Origin: Candidatus Kaistella beijingensis
Lineage (GTDB): Bacteria; Bacteroidota; Bacteroidia; Flavobacteriales; Weeksellaceae
DNA length: 64,000 nucleotides
Assembly: GCF_020084865.1 (NCBI RefSeq)
Contig: NZ_CP071953.1
Coordinates: 496,001-560,000 of the forward strand
Direction: 5' to 3'
Both the position numbers and the translations under genes were made by a program. Numbering within the stretch: the stretch's first letter is position 1; each line of letters begins with the position of its first letter. Below the pieces are notes generated by a model, which saw only the letters and a list, made by a program, of their open reading frames with translations, ran no database searches and was not told the origin of the DNA. Shown one piece after another: positions 48,528 to 59,589 of this stretch.

Positions 48528-49874
48528 TTAAAAACCAATGGATTCATCGTGCTGAGAAAGATCAAGTCCGAGGTGCTCTGATTCTTCCGAAACCCTTAGT
48601 GGAATGATGAAATCAGTGATTTTGTAGAGTAATAAAGCTCCAAAAAATGTAAACGCCGAAACCAGAACCAAAGCCAGCATGTGATGCCCAAAAACCGACC
48701 AGCCGCCATGCAACAAACTTGCATTTTCGCCATGCGCAAAAATTGCGGTAAGAATCATTCCCATAATTCCTCCTACGCCATGACAGGCAAAGACATCCAA
48801 AGTGTCATCTATTTTTTTGAGTTTTTTCCAGTGCATCATTGAATTAGAAACAATTGCAGAGATAAACCCGATGAACAGACTTTCAGCAATTGTTACAAAT
48901 CCCGCAGCTGGGGTAATTGCTACCAAACCGACAACCGCACCAATGGAAGCGCCTAAGGCAGAGACTTTTCTTCCATTAATTCGATCAAAAAATATCCAGG
49001 TGATCATTGCGGAAGCCGAAGCAATGGTGGTGGTACCAAAAGCCATCGCAGCAGTTGCATTAGCCGCTAAAGCAGAACCAGCATTGAAACCAAACCATCC
49101 AAACCAAAGCATTCCGGTTCCTAATAAAACAAATGGAATATTCGAAGGTTGATGATGTGGATTTTTTCTTCGCCCCAAAACAATGGCACCGGCAAGTGCT
49201 GCGAAACCTGCACTCATGTGAACTACCGTTCCTCCGGCGAAATCTTTTACTCCGAAAAATTTATTCAGCAAACCTTCCGGATGCCAAACCATGTGGCAAA
49301 GTGGCGTATATATAAACAAACTGAAGAGCACCATAAATAATAGATAGGAAATAAAACGAACCCGTTCAGCAAACGAACCAGTGATTAAAGCCGGCGTAAT
49401 TACCGCAAATTTCATTTGAAATAATGCGAACAAAATAAAAGGAATTGTGGGCGCCATTAAATGATGCGGAAGTGTACCTACCCCAGAGAAAAAAGGGTAA
49501 CTCAAAGGATTTCCGATGATACCGTAATGAATGCCATGGAAAGTGAAACCTAAACTTTCACCAAAGGAAAGACTGAAACCAACAACCACCCAAAGAATGG
49601 AAATTACACCCAGTGCAATAAAACTCTGCAACATCGTGGAAATCACGTTTTTGCTACCGACCATTCCGCCGTAGAAAAACGAAAGGCCGGGAGTCATCAA
49701 TAAAACCAGACCAGCTGCGGCTAAAATCCAGGCAACATCAGCGCCTACGATTTTGTCTTCGCTGAGGAATTCGCCGGAGTTTGGGACAGGAATTTCAGTT
49801 TTCCAGAATAATGCCGCGATTGAAATCATTGTAATTACAACAAAAGAAGCAATCCATCTTTTCTCAATTTTCAT
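48528..49874 (-). CDS. amt: Ammonium transporter Amt
   Basis: 448 residues with an N-terminal signal-like helix and eleven further membrane segments. The family pattern PGLSFFYGGMVGSKN near residue 62, and the two pore histidines in VVHMSAGFAALAGA and CHGVGGIMGM. It carries ammonium across the inner membrane. No glnK/PII gene is next to it, so PII control, if any, comes from elsewhere. Confidence 0.94.
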   Translation of the reverse strand: MKIEKRWIASFVVITMISIAALFWKTEIPVPNSGEFLSEDKIVGADVAWILAAAGLVLLMTPGLSFFYGGMVGSKNVISTMLQSFIALGVISILWVVVGFSLSFGESLGFTFHGIHYGIIGNPLSYPFFSGVGTLPHHLMAPTIPFILFALFQMKFAVITPALITGSFAERVRFISYLLFMVLFSLFIYTPLCHMVWHPEGLLNKFFGVKDFAGGTVVHMSAGFAALAGAIVLGRRKNPHHQPSNIPFVLLGTGMLWFGWFGFNAGSALAANATAAMAFGTTTIASASAMITWIFFDRINGRKVSALGASIGAVVGLVAITPAAGFVTIAESLFIGFISAIVSNSMMHWKKLKKIDDTLDVFACHGVGGIMGMILTAIFAHGENASLLHGGWSVFGHHMLALVLVSAFTFFGALLLYKITDFIIPLRVSEESEHLGLDLSQHDESIGF

Positions 49875-50003
49875 AGTTTTTTATTTTTACCCCTGCTAAA
49901 TTAGTATTTATTTTTAAAATTAATACAATTTATAAAGACAACCCTTATAAAAATTAGGAGTAAATTTAATTTTACATGCTTTTATTTAAAATAAGCTATT
50001 GAA

Positions 50004-50033
50004 GTTGTGGTTTCTATAGAATTAGTATTTTTG
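50004..50033 (+). promoter_or_regulatory. Promoter of ligA
   Basis: GTTG (50004-50007), 18 bp, TATTTTTG (50026-50033): close to the Bacteroidota consensus, 18 bp before the ATG. Confidence 0.6.
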
Positions 50034-50036
50034 TAA

Positions 50037-52076
<2,040 letters not shown>

Positions 52077-52516
52077 ACGTCGTGAGTCAATTTGCTTTGC
52101 AGTGAGTTTTTTGGAATGAATTCACTCAATCTTGACAATAAATTTATATAGCATTTTAAATCTTTGTTTATTGAAAATATGTGTTAGCGGCTTTTTCTAG
52201 CTTAAAAAATTAGAAGTTTTAAGGTAATAAATCCTTGTTTTGCTTTGCGTTTTTATCTTTCTCATTAAATATCGCAACGATAAACAAAGAACCTTACAAG
52301 ATAAGGTTGTTTTTAAGCCAAACCAAGGCGCTTCGCTTATCAAGGCAAAACACAGTTCTAAACTCGTAAATGACATAAAATAAAAGAAATAGATAATTTA
52401 AGAACCAAGCCACGAAGTGGCGAAATAAAATAGCAAAGGGTGAAGTCCTTTGAACTTTAAGACAAAATATATCAAAAGAGCCACGAAGTGGCGACATCAA
52501 ATAATTAAAAAAAATA
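52077..52516. repeat. Intergenic repeat region with solo GAA-loop REP hairpins
   Basis: 440 bp without a gene. It contains GCCACGAAGTGGC twice (52409-52421 and 52490-52502) and a wobble relative AAAGGGTGAAGTCCTTT (52435-52451). The tails CGAAATA and CGACATC match the tails of the RAYT-flanking hairpins (CGAAATG, CGACATG). Stems differ but pair, so these look like non-autonomous REPs of the same family. Confidence 0.8.
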
Positions 52517-53935
52517 ATGAAAATAAACCTTACCGCTAAAGCCCCAAAAACTATCAACCAAAAATTCTCATTCTACACTGAACAACTTTGGAAAAAAGAC
52601 AAAAAGAATTACGGGAATAACATTGATTACTTGTTTTCAGGAAAAAAGAATGAAACCTTTATTTCCGTAGAAAATGATTCCATAAACTTCCTTATCGGTT
52701 TGGGCGAAAAACCCGAGAACTTTGAACTGCAGTCAGTTGCTTCAAAATTTTCTTACGACTTCAGAAAAAAGATTCAATCTGAAAACACAGAAATCAATTC
52801 GGAAAACTTTGATGCAGCACAAATTTTAGAATTGGTAAAAGGTTTATTTTTAGGAACTTATGAATATCCATTTAAAGAAGAACATCCGTTCTTTATGAAA
52901 GGTTTTAACTTGGTTTTAAATAAAGTTTCCGAAAAAGAATTAAAGGAAATAGAGCTCAAAACTTCCGCCATTTGCAAAGGTCAGTTTGCCTGTATGGAAT
53001 GGCTCAACAAACCACAAAACTACAAACGGGTTCCGCAAATTTCTGAATTTTTGAGAGAAATTTCTAAGAAACACCAGTTCAAACTCACTGTTTTCGACAG
53101 TAAAAAATGTAAAGAATTGGGATTGGGCGCATTTCTGGCAGTCAATCAGGGAAGTTCACAGGAAGCGGCATTCACTATTTTGGAGTATCATTCAGGTGTA
53201 AAAAATGCTAAAACAGTCGGTTTGGTAGGAAAATGTGTTTTATTTGACACGGGCGGAATTTCCATTAAACCTTCCGATAATCTGCATTACATGAAATCCG
53301 ACATGGGCGGCGCAACTGCCGTTATCGGAACTTTAATCGCAGCTGCTGAAATGAAACTTCCCGTCAACATCACTGCTATTTTACCGATTACCGATAATGC
53401 GGTTTCCAACAATGCCTATATTCCAAGCGACGTTATTACCGCCTACAACGGCAAAACGATCGAAATTCTCAACACCGACGCAGAAGGCAGAATGACACTT
53501 GCAGACGGACTCTCCTATCTTGCAAAAAATTACAGAACTGATGCGCTCATTGATTTGGCGACTTTGACAGGGAGTTCGGTGCGAATGTTCGGTTATACTT
53601 GTGGTGCTTATTTTTCCAATAATAACGACCTCAAAAAATCCCTTGAAATTTCTGGTGATAAAACCAATCAGCGACTTTGGAACCTTCCGCTTTGGGAGGT
53701 TTGGAAAGACGACTTTAAATCCGATGTTGCGGATTTCAAAAATATATCATCAAAACCTTTCGGAGATTGTATTGTAGCAGGAAAGTTTTTGGAACAGTTT
53801 ATTGAGGACCATCCGAATTGGGCGCACCTCGATATTGCGGGAGTTGCGTTCGGAAACGTGCAGTATATGAAGGAAAAAGGCGCTACAGGATACGGCGTTC
53901 AACTTCTCATTAATTTTTTGGAAAATTTTCAATAA
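52517..53935 (+). CDS. Leucyl aminopeptidase family (M17) enzyme
   Basis: 472 residues. The M17 signature NTDAEGRMTLADGLSYLAK lies at about 317-335, with the metal/catalytic residues K in GLVGKCVLFDTGGISIKP and D in KSDMGGA. It is a cytosolic two-metal aminopeptidase that trims N-terminal residues. It stands upstream of the ATP-grasp cluster on the same strand with a 141-bp gap; a functional tie is possible but unproven. Confidence 0.92.
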   Translation: MKINLTAKAPKTINQKFSFYTEQLWKKDKKNYGNNIDYLFSGKKNETFISVENDSINFLIGLGEKPENFELQSVASKFSYDFRKKIQSENTEINSENFDAAQILELVKGLFLGTYEYPFKEEHPFFMKGFNLVLNKVSEKELKEIELKTSAICKGQFACMEWLNKPQNYKRVPQISEFLREISKKHQFKLTVFDSKKCKELGLGAFLAVNQGSSQEAAFTILEYHSGVKNAKTVGLVGKCVLFDTGGISIKPSDNLHYMKSDMGGATAVIGTLIAAAEMKLPVNITAILPITDNAVSNNAYIPSDVITAYNGKTIEILNTDAEGRMTLADGLSYLAKNYRTDALIDLATLTGSSVRMFGYTCGAYFSNNNDLKKSLEISGDKTNQRLWNLPLWEVWKDDFKSDVADFKNISSKPFGDCIVAGKFLEQFIEDHPNWAHLDIAGVAFGNVQYMKEKGATGYGVQLLINFLENFQ

Positions 53936-54076
53936 AAAATTAGTACAATCAAAAAATTCTCCCTATAATTGAAAGTAGATTTTCAAATCTGAACCATTTA
54001 TTAAATTTTCGTATTGATTATTTATTAAAAATGTGTTTATTTTTTTGATAATTCATTAATTTTCAAAAAACATTAT

Positions 54077-55288
54077 ATGAAGGAGAAAACGATTGTCTGC
54101 ATTTCATGCTACTATAAAGGATATGATTTTATGGACGAGATGAAGAAACTCGGCAATAAAGTCATCCTCATCACCTCGGAAAACATTAAGGAAAAAAATT
54201 GGCCGTGGCACGCGATTGACGAAGTTTTTTACATGCAGGAAGTAGAACCTTCCGTATGGAATCTCGACCATTTGGTGCAGGGATTTTCGCATCTGATGAA
54301 AACCCGGCAAGTTGACGCTGTCATTGCTTTGGACGATTACGATGTCGAGAAAGCCGCGCTTATTCGTGAAACTTTCCGAATACCGGGGATGGGACAAACT
54401 ACGCACCGGTATTTCCGTGATAAATTGGCGATGCGTCAAATGGCGAAAGATTCTGGAATTGATGTTCCTGAATTCTCTTCCGTGTTCAACGATGAAATTT
54501 TAAATAAATTTACCGATAAAGTTCCTGCACCTTGGGTTTTAAAGCCTCGTTCCGAAGCATCTGCAACAGGAATCATCAAACTAAACTCCAAAGAGGACCT
54601 TTGGGAAGCCCTTGAAAAAACAGGCGAAGAACGCTATAAATTTTTGTTGGAAAGCTTCAAACCAGGCGACGTTTTCCACGTGGACAGCTTGGTTTACAAT
54701 AAGGAGATTGTCTTTACTTCCGCATCGCAATATCTTTCTCCACCAATGCAGGTTTCACATGAAGGAGGGATTTTCCGTACGAAAACTTTGGGAAGATATT
54801 CCGATGAATTCAAGGCTTTAGAGGAAGGAAATGCAAAAGTTTTAACCAATTTCGGTTTGGTGAATGGAGCAACGCACACTGAATTTATCAGAGGAAAAGA
54901 GGATGGAAAATGGTATTTTCTAGAGACTTCCTCAAGAGTTGGTGGCGCTCACATTCCCGATTTGGTGGAAGCTTCAAGCGGAATCAATCTTTGGCACGAA
55001 TGGGCAAGAATCGAGAATGCACTACTGAAAGACCTAAAATACGAAATCGCAAAACCTACAGGATTTTCTTCAGGTTTAATCATTGCCTTGGCGAAAGACC
55101 AACATCCTGATTACGAAGAATTCAACTGCGAGGAAGTGGTTAGATTTCTTCCGCTCGATTATCATGTTGGAATCGTGTATAAATCCGACAGCAAGGAAAG
55201 AATTCAACAACTTTTGGATGATGCCGCAGAAAAAATCAACGACCATTTTCTAAACATCATTCCACCTAAATCGAAACCGTCGGCGTAA
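54077..55288 (+). CDS. ATP-grasp ligase 1 (biotin-carboxylase-like)
   Basis: 403 residues. Pre-ATP-grasp N-terminal domain (TIVCISCYYKGYDFMDEMKK), then the ATP-grasp core at about 130-310: KLAMRQMAKDSGIDVPEF, the ATP-binding WVLKPRSEASATGI, and the metal-binding WYFLETSSRVGGAHIPDLVE. Such proteins activate a carboxylate as acyl phosphate and join it to an amine. First gene of a six-gene cluster with other amide-forming enzymes. The substrates are unknown. Confidence 0.85.
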   Translation: MKEKTIVCISCYYKGYDFMDEMKKLGNKVILITSENIKEKNWPWHAIDEVFYMQEVEPSVWNLDHLVQGFSHLMKTRQVDAVIALDDYDVEKAALIRETFRIPGMGQTTHRYFRDKLAMRQMAKDSGIDVPEFSSVFNDEILNKFTDKVPAPWVLKPRSEASATGIIKLNSKEDLWEALEKTGEERYKFLLESFKPGDVFHVDSLVYNKEIVFTSASQYLSPPMQVSHEGGIFRTKTLGRYSDEFKALEEGNAKVLTNFGLVNGATHTEFIRGKEDGKWYFLETSSRVGGAHIPDLVEASSGINLWHEWARIENALLKDLKYEIAKPTGFSSGLIIALAKDQHPDYEEFNCEEVVRFLPLDYHVGIVYKSDSKERIQQLLDDAAEKINDHFLNIIPPKSKPSA

Positions 55289-55294
55289 AAATAA

Positions 55295-55386
55295 GTAATG
55301 GGTAATGAGTAATAAGCAATAAACTAATGGCTTGCAAACTGAAATTACTTTAAAAATATTCAATAACTTGAAACTTTAAACTTTAA
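55295..55386. repeat. Heptad repeat arrays 2a/2b
   Basis: 2a at 55295-55329: GTAATGG, GTAATGA, GTAATAA, GCAATAA, ACTAATG. 2b at 55366-55386: ACTTGAA, ACTTTAA, ACTTTAA. Both lie in the spacer after the first ATP-grasp gene. Confidence 0.75.
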
Positions 55387-55399
55387 ACAAAAAATATTT

Positions 55400-56113
55400 A
55401 TGCCACGAATTGAGCACACCGATTATTATTCGCACCTATTGGGAATGAGCCTGCAAGTGGAAGTTACCGGACATTACGGTTATCCGATTGTGATGTTTCC
55501 AACTTCGCAGGGACAGTACACCCAAAACCACGACTTCAAATTGAATGAAAGCATCAATTACTTTATCGACAAAGGTAAAGTGAAATTGTACAACATTCAA
55601 ACTATTGATAAATTTAGCTTTTACGACAACAACATCAGTCCTGAACAAAGAATTAGAAATTACGAACTCTATGTGCAGTTTTTGATTCAGGAATTTATTC
55701 CGTATCTACAAAAATTACATTCGGAACATCGAGTTGCGGTTGCAGGAGCGAGTTTTGGGGGTTATCATGCAGCAAATTTCGCATTCCGTTTTCCTGATGT
55801 GGTTTCTCACATGTTCTGTCTTTCGGGCGCTTTTTCAATCAGGAATTTTATGGATGGTTTCAGCAATGAGCTTGTTTATTTTAACTGTCCAAGAGAATTT
55901 GTAAGAAATGACGAAGCTTGGAAATACAAGCACATGCACATTGTTTTGAGCACTTCCGACCAAGATATCTGTTTGAACCAAACCCGTGAAATGGCAGGGA
56001 TTTTAGCCTCAAAAGGAATCAATCATTGGTACGACGAACAGAAGTGGATTTCCCACGATTGGCCGCTTTGGAGAATGGTGTTCCCGATGTTTATAGGACG
56101 ATTTTTCGGATAA
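55400..56113 (+). CDS. Alpha/beta hydrolase, esterase D-like
   Basis: 237 residues without a signal peptide. The nucleophile elbow is VAVAGASFGGYHAANFAFR (Ser in GxSxG near residue 120) and the late His is in ISHDWPLWR. It resembles putative esterases of the S-formylglutathione hydrolase type. Placed between two ATP-grasp genes, it may remove an acyl group or release the product of the pathway. That is inference from context. Confidence 0.82.
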   Translation: MPRIEHTDYYSHLLGMSLQVEVTGHYGYPIVMFPTSQGQYTQNHDFKLNESINYFIDKGKVKLYNIQTIDKFSFYDNNISPEQRIRNYELYVQFLIQEFIPYLQKLHSEHRVAVAGASFGGYHAANFAFRFPDVVSHMFCLSGAFSIRNFMDGFSNELVYFNCPREFVRNDEAWKYKHMHIVLSTSDQDICLNQTREMAGILASKGINHWYDEQKWISHDWPLWRMVFPMFIGRFFG

Positions 56114-56120
56114 GAAATAA

Positions 56121-56141
56121 GCAATGAGTAATCAGTAATAA
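56121..56141. repeat. Heptad repeat array 3
   Basis: GCAATGA, GTAATCA, GTAATAA, followed by looser ACTTGAA/ACTTTAA-type units to about 56176. Confidence 0.65.
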
Positions 56142-56187
56142 AAATTAAACTTGAAACAAAAATAAACTTTAAACAAAAAAATTAGAT

Positions 56188-57141
56188 ATGGCAAAGAAAG
56201 TAGGAATTTTATTCGGAATGGAAGACACTTTTCCGTGGGAATTCATTAAAAAAGTTAACGAATTGGGTAACGGCGAAGTAATCGCAGAACCCGTAATGAT
56301 TGATAAATTAGAGCAAGGTGCAGATTATGGTTACGCCGTAATCATCGACCGAATTTCGCAGGATGTTCCTTTCTACAGAGCGTACTTGAAAAATGCAGCA
56401 GTAAATGGAACTTACGTCATCAACAATCCATTTTGGTGGAGCGCGGATGAAAAGTTTTTCAACAATGCATTAATGACGAAATTGGGAATTCCATTACCGA
56501 AAACAGTTTTGCTTCCTTCAAACGACCGACCGACAAACACGACGGAAACTTCTTTTAGAAACTTGAAATTCCCGCATGATTGGGATTATATTTTCAACTA
56601 CATCGGATTTCCTGCATACATGAAACCTCATGACGGCGGCGGTTGGAGAAACGTTTACCGCGTGGAAAATGCAGAAGATTTGTGGAATAAATTAGGCGAA
56701 ACCGAACAATTGGTAATGATGGTTCAGGAAGAAATTGTGTTCGAAGATTATTACAGAGTATATTGTCTTGGTAAAAAATACGTTCACATCATGCCGTATG
56801 AACCGAGGAATCCACATCATTTGAGATATGCAACCACTCATAAAACCGAAGGTAAAGCAAGAGAAAAGTTATTGAAAACCATCCACGATTATACTATCAA
56901 AATGAATGAAGCATTGGGTTACGATTTCAACACGGTAGAATTTGCGGTGAGAGACGGAATTCCTTATGCCATCGATTTCTGTAATCCTGCGCCTGATGCA
57001 GACAGAAATTCTGTGGGAGAAGAAAATTTCCAATGGATTATTGAACATGCCGCAAAATTGGCGATTGAAAAAGCAAAAGAATTCGAACCAGGAAAACCAA
57101 ATATTTCTTGGGGAAATTTTGTGAAAGATTCCATCAAATAA
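56188..57141 (+). CDS. ATP-grasp ligase 2 (RimK/D-Ala-ligase-like)
   Basis: 317 residues. MAKKVGILFGMEDTFPWEF opens a pre-ATP-grasp domain. The core has FPAYMKPHDGGGWRNVYRVE (ATP lysine and glycine loop, about 148-167) and the acidic metal site FNTVEFAVRDGIPYAIDFCN followed by PAPDAD (about 249-275). It is a carboxylate-amine/thiol ligase candidate in the middle of the cluster. Substrate unknown. Confidence 0.85.
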   Translation: MAKKVGILFGMEDTFPWEFIKKVNELGNGEVIAEPVMIDKLEQGADYGYAVIIDRISQDVPFYRAYLKNAAVNGTYVINNPFWWSADEKFFNNALMTKLGIPLPKTVLLPSNDRPTNTTETSFRNLKFPHDWDYIFNYIGFPAYMKPHDGGGWRNVYRVENAEDLWNKLGETEQLVMMVQEEIVFEDYYRVYCLGKKYVHIMPYEPRNPHHLRYATTHKTEGKAREKLLKTIHDYTIKMNEALGYDFNTVEFAVRDGIPYAIDFCNPAPDADRNSVGEENFQWIIEHAAKLAIEKAKEFEPGKPNISWGNFVKDSIK

Positions 57142-57147
57142 TTGTTC

Positions 57148-57224
57148 CAAGTTTCAGGTCTCAATTTTCAGGCATAAATGCATTTGTTGACTTGCAACCT
57201 GAAACTTGAAACTTGAAACTAAAA
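57148..57224. repeat. Heptad repeat array 4 with inverted arm
   Basis: Units at 57190-57224: ACTTGCA, ACCTGAA, ACTTGAA, ACTTGAA, ACTAAAA. CCTGAAACTTG (57198-57208) is the perfect inverse of CAAGTTTCAGG (57148-57158), so the array can fold as a hairpin. Confidence 0.75.
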
Positions 57225-57235
57225 AAACACAAGCT

Positions 57236-58378
57236 ATGCACAAGTTCACCATCGGCGTTGAGGAAGAATATCAAATCATTGATGTTGAAAGCCGCGATCT
57301 GGTTTCCCACGTCTCCAAAATCATTGAGGGCGGAAAAGCCACCTTAAAGGAAAATTTAAAGCACGAAATGCACGAATCCGTCATCGAAATGGAAACGGGT
57401 ATTTGTCAGAACATCAAACAGGCAAAAGCTGAATTAACCGACCTTCGCAAGAGACTCATCAGAATTGCGCACGACAATAATCTGCGTGTTTCAGGCGGTG
57501 GTACGCATCCTTTTTCAAGGTGGCAGGATAATCAGATTACAAAAGCCGACCGTTACGACAAAATCGTGAGTGATTTGGGTGATGTTGCCCGTTCCAACTT
57601 AATTTTCGGACTCCACGTACACATCGGAATTCCTGACCGCGAAGAAGGCGTAAGAATCCAAAATGTGATGCGTTATTTTTTGCCGCATGTTTACGCACTT
57701 TCCACCAACTCCCCTTTTTGGATTGGCAGAAATACCGGATTTAAATCGTATCGACAGGAAGTTTTCGTAAAATTTCCAAGAACGGGAATTCCAAGTTATT
57801 TTAGTTCCGCAGCGGAATTTGATGCCTACATCAATTTAATGATTAAAACAGGAACCATCGATAACGCCAAGAAAATTTGGTGGGATTTAAGAGTTCACCC
57901 GTTTTATCCAACGATTGAATTCAGGATTTGTGATATGCCGTTGAGAATTGATGAAACCGTGTGTCTTGCTGCGATTATGCAGTGTTTGGTGGCGAAAATC
58001 TATAAACTTCATCAGCAGAATTTAAGTTTCAGAAGTTACCGAAGACTTTTGCTGAATGAAAATAAATGGCGTGCATCCAAAGATGGTATCAATGCATGTC
58101 TCATTGATTTTGGGAAAGAAACAAGTGTTCCTTACGTAGATTTATTGAAAGAATTACTTGAATTCATCGATGATGTTGTGGATGATTTAGATTGCCGAGA
58201 TGAAGTAGAATATGCTTGGGAAATTATGAAAAACGGAACCGGTGCTGACCGACAATTAAAAGTTTTTGAGGAAACAGGCGATTTAAAAGCTGTTGTGGAT
58301 TACATGATTTCCGAAACTGAACACGGTATTGTTGCAAAGCATGATGAGGACGATTTGAAATTTCATGTGGACACGTAA
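57236..58378 (+). CDS. Carboxylate-amine ligase, GCS2/YbdK family
   Basis: 380 residues from the ATG at 57236 (MHKFTIGVEEEYQIID). The glutamate-cysteine-ligase type 2 fold is shown by GVEEEYQ, HEMHESVIEMETGIC, RVSGGGTHPFSRW and FGLHVHIGIPD, all metal/ATP-binding parts. Family members join a carboxylate (often glutamate) to an amine via its gamma-carboxyl. With three ATP-grasp-type ligases nearby it points to a multi-step amide or peptide product. Glutathione itself is less likely as there is no gshB-type context. Confidence 0.88.
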   Translation: MHKFTIGVEEEYQIIDVESRDLVSHVSKIIEGGKATLKENLKHEMHESVIEMETGICQNIKQAKAELTDLRKRLIRIAHDNNLRVSGGGTHPFSRWQDNQITKADRYDKIVSDLGDVARSNLIFGLHVHIGIPDREEGVRIQNVMRYFLPHVYALSTNSPFWIGRNTGFKSYRQEVFVKFPRTGIPSYFSSAAEFDAYINLMIKTGTIDNAKKIWWDLRVHPFYPTIEFRICDMPLRIDETVCLAAIMQCLVAKIYKLHQQNLSFRSYRRLLLNENKWRASKDGINACLIDFGKETSVPYVDLLKELLEFIDDVVDDLDCRDEVEYAWEIMKNGTGADRQLKVFEETGDLKAVVDYMISETEHGIVAKHDEDDLKFHVDT

Positions 58379-58422
58379 AATGATAATTAATAATTGAGAA
58401 TGAACAATTAATAATTGATTAA

Positions 58423-58471
58423 ACTCGAAACAAAAACTCGAATCTCGTAACAAGTAACTCGTATCTCGCAG
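58423..58471. repeat. Heptad repeat array 5
   Basis: Units from 58437: CTCGAAT, CTCGTAA, CAAGTAA, CTCGTAT, CTCGCAG, after ACTCGAA and ACAAAAA with a one-base slip. Confidence 0.65.
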
Positions 58472-58506
58472 ATTATTTCTTAATTTCGCACCGTAAAATT
58501 GATTAG

Positions 58507-59337
58507 ATGAAGATAATAAAACTCGCCTTGCTCGACATGAATAACAATCGGGCAAACCAAGGAATGAGGAATATACGGGAAATTTCGCAGGCTTTCAAAG
58601 AAAATGCAGGCGAAACGGTGGAGATTGAAATTTTCGACGTTCGCTATAAAAACGAAATTCCAAAAGTAGAGGATTTTGATATTTTTATTTCTTCGGGCGG
58701 TCCCGGAAATCCACACCGTGAAGGTTACGAATGGGAACAAAAATTTGCCGATTTCCTAAACCAACTTTGGGAACACAATATAAATTCGGACCAAAAGAAA
58801 TTTGCTTTTTTGATTTGTCATTCATTTCAGTTAGCGAGCATTCATTGGAGTTTGGGGAACATTTGTAAGAGAAAGTCCTACTCTTTTGGCGTGATGCCGA
58901 TTCATAAAACCGAGGATGGCGCAAATGATTTTCTGTTGAAAAATTTGCCGGAACCTTTCTATGCAGTGGATTCAAGAGCTTACCAATTCATTGAACCTAA
59001 CTACAAAAAGTTGGATGAAATGGGAATAAAAATCGTGGCGTTGGAAAAAGTTCGTCCGCACATTCACTTGGAAAGAGCGGTGATGGCGATTCGTTTTTCG
59101 GACGAGATTTTCGGAACGCAATTTCATCCGGAAGCAGATCCAAAAGGAATGTTAGAAAACTTGAAAGACGACAAAAACCGTGAAGCCATGATTGAAAGCT
59201 TCGGTACTGAGAAATATTTGGAAACTTTGGACAGAATGGATGATCCCGATAAAATTGTTCTCACTCAAGCACAGATTCTGCCAAGATTTTTACGAAATGC
59301 GGCTGAACAAATTATGAGAGAATATGAAATGGCTTGA
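58507..59337 (+). CDS. Class I glutamine amidotransferase-like protein
   Basis: 276 residues. The triad is complete: Cys104 in FLICHSFQLA, His207 and Glu209 in FGTQFHPEADP. The oxyanion strand is ISSGGPGNP. It should split glutamine to give ammonia, or a gamma-glutamyl bond. Within this cluster it may supply ammonia to a ligase or cut a gamma-glutamyl intermediate. It is not fused to a synthetase domain, so it is distinct from GuaA/CarA. Confidence 0.87.
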   Translation: MKIIKLALLDMNNNRANQGMRNIREISQAFKENAGETVEIEIFDVRYKNEIPKVEDFDIFISSGGPGNPHREGYEWEQKFADFLNQLWEHNINSDQKKFAFLICHSFQLASIHWSLGNICKRKSYSFGVMPIHKTEDGANDFLLKNLPEPFYAVDSRAYQFIEPNYKKLDEMGIKIVALEKVRPHIHLERAVMAIRFSDEIFGTQFHPEADPKGMLENLKDDKNREAMIESFGTEKYLETLDRMDDPDKIVLTQAQILPRFLRNAAEQIMREYEMA

Positions 59338-59399
59338 AATATTTGAACGTGATGTCTTATAAAAAAATTGTTTTGGATTTTCATCTAGTTTTTTATGCT

Positions 59400-59545
59400 T
59401 TCCTTCTACAAGCTCAGGATAAACTTCAGCTCAGCATGACAAGTTTTCGACACTAACAAATTATAATCAATCATTTAGAAATTTTCAAATAATATTTCAT
59501 TAAAATTTATACGAGATTTTGTCAGACTGAGGTTCTCGAAGTCTC
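59400..59545. repeat. Degenerate inverted-repeat element in the cluster
   Basis: ACTTCAGCTCAGCATGACAA (59423-59442) and, inverted, TTGTCAGACTGAGGTTCTCG (59519-59538) lie about 120 bp apart. The words resemble a widespread Bacteroidota repeat (AAGCTCAG...ATGACAA). It is probably a MITE-like remnant. Confidence 0.5.
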
Positions 59546-59589
59546 TTTATTAAAATTAATTCCAATAGAATTTTCTTAAAAATAAAACG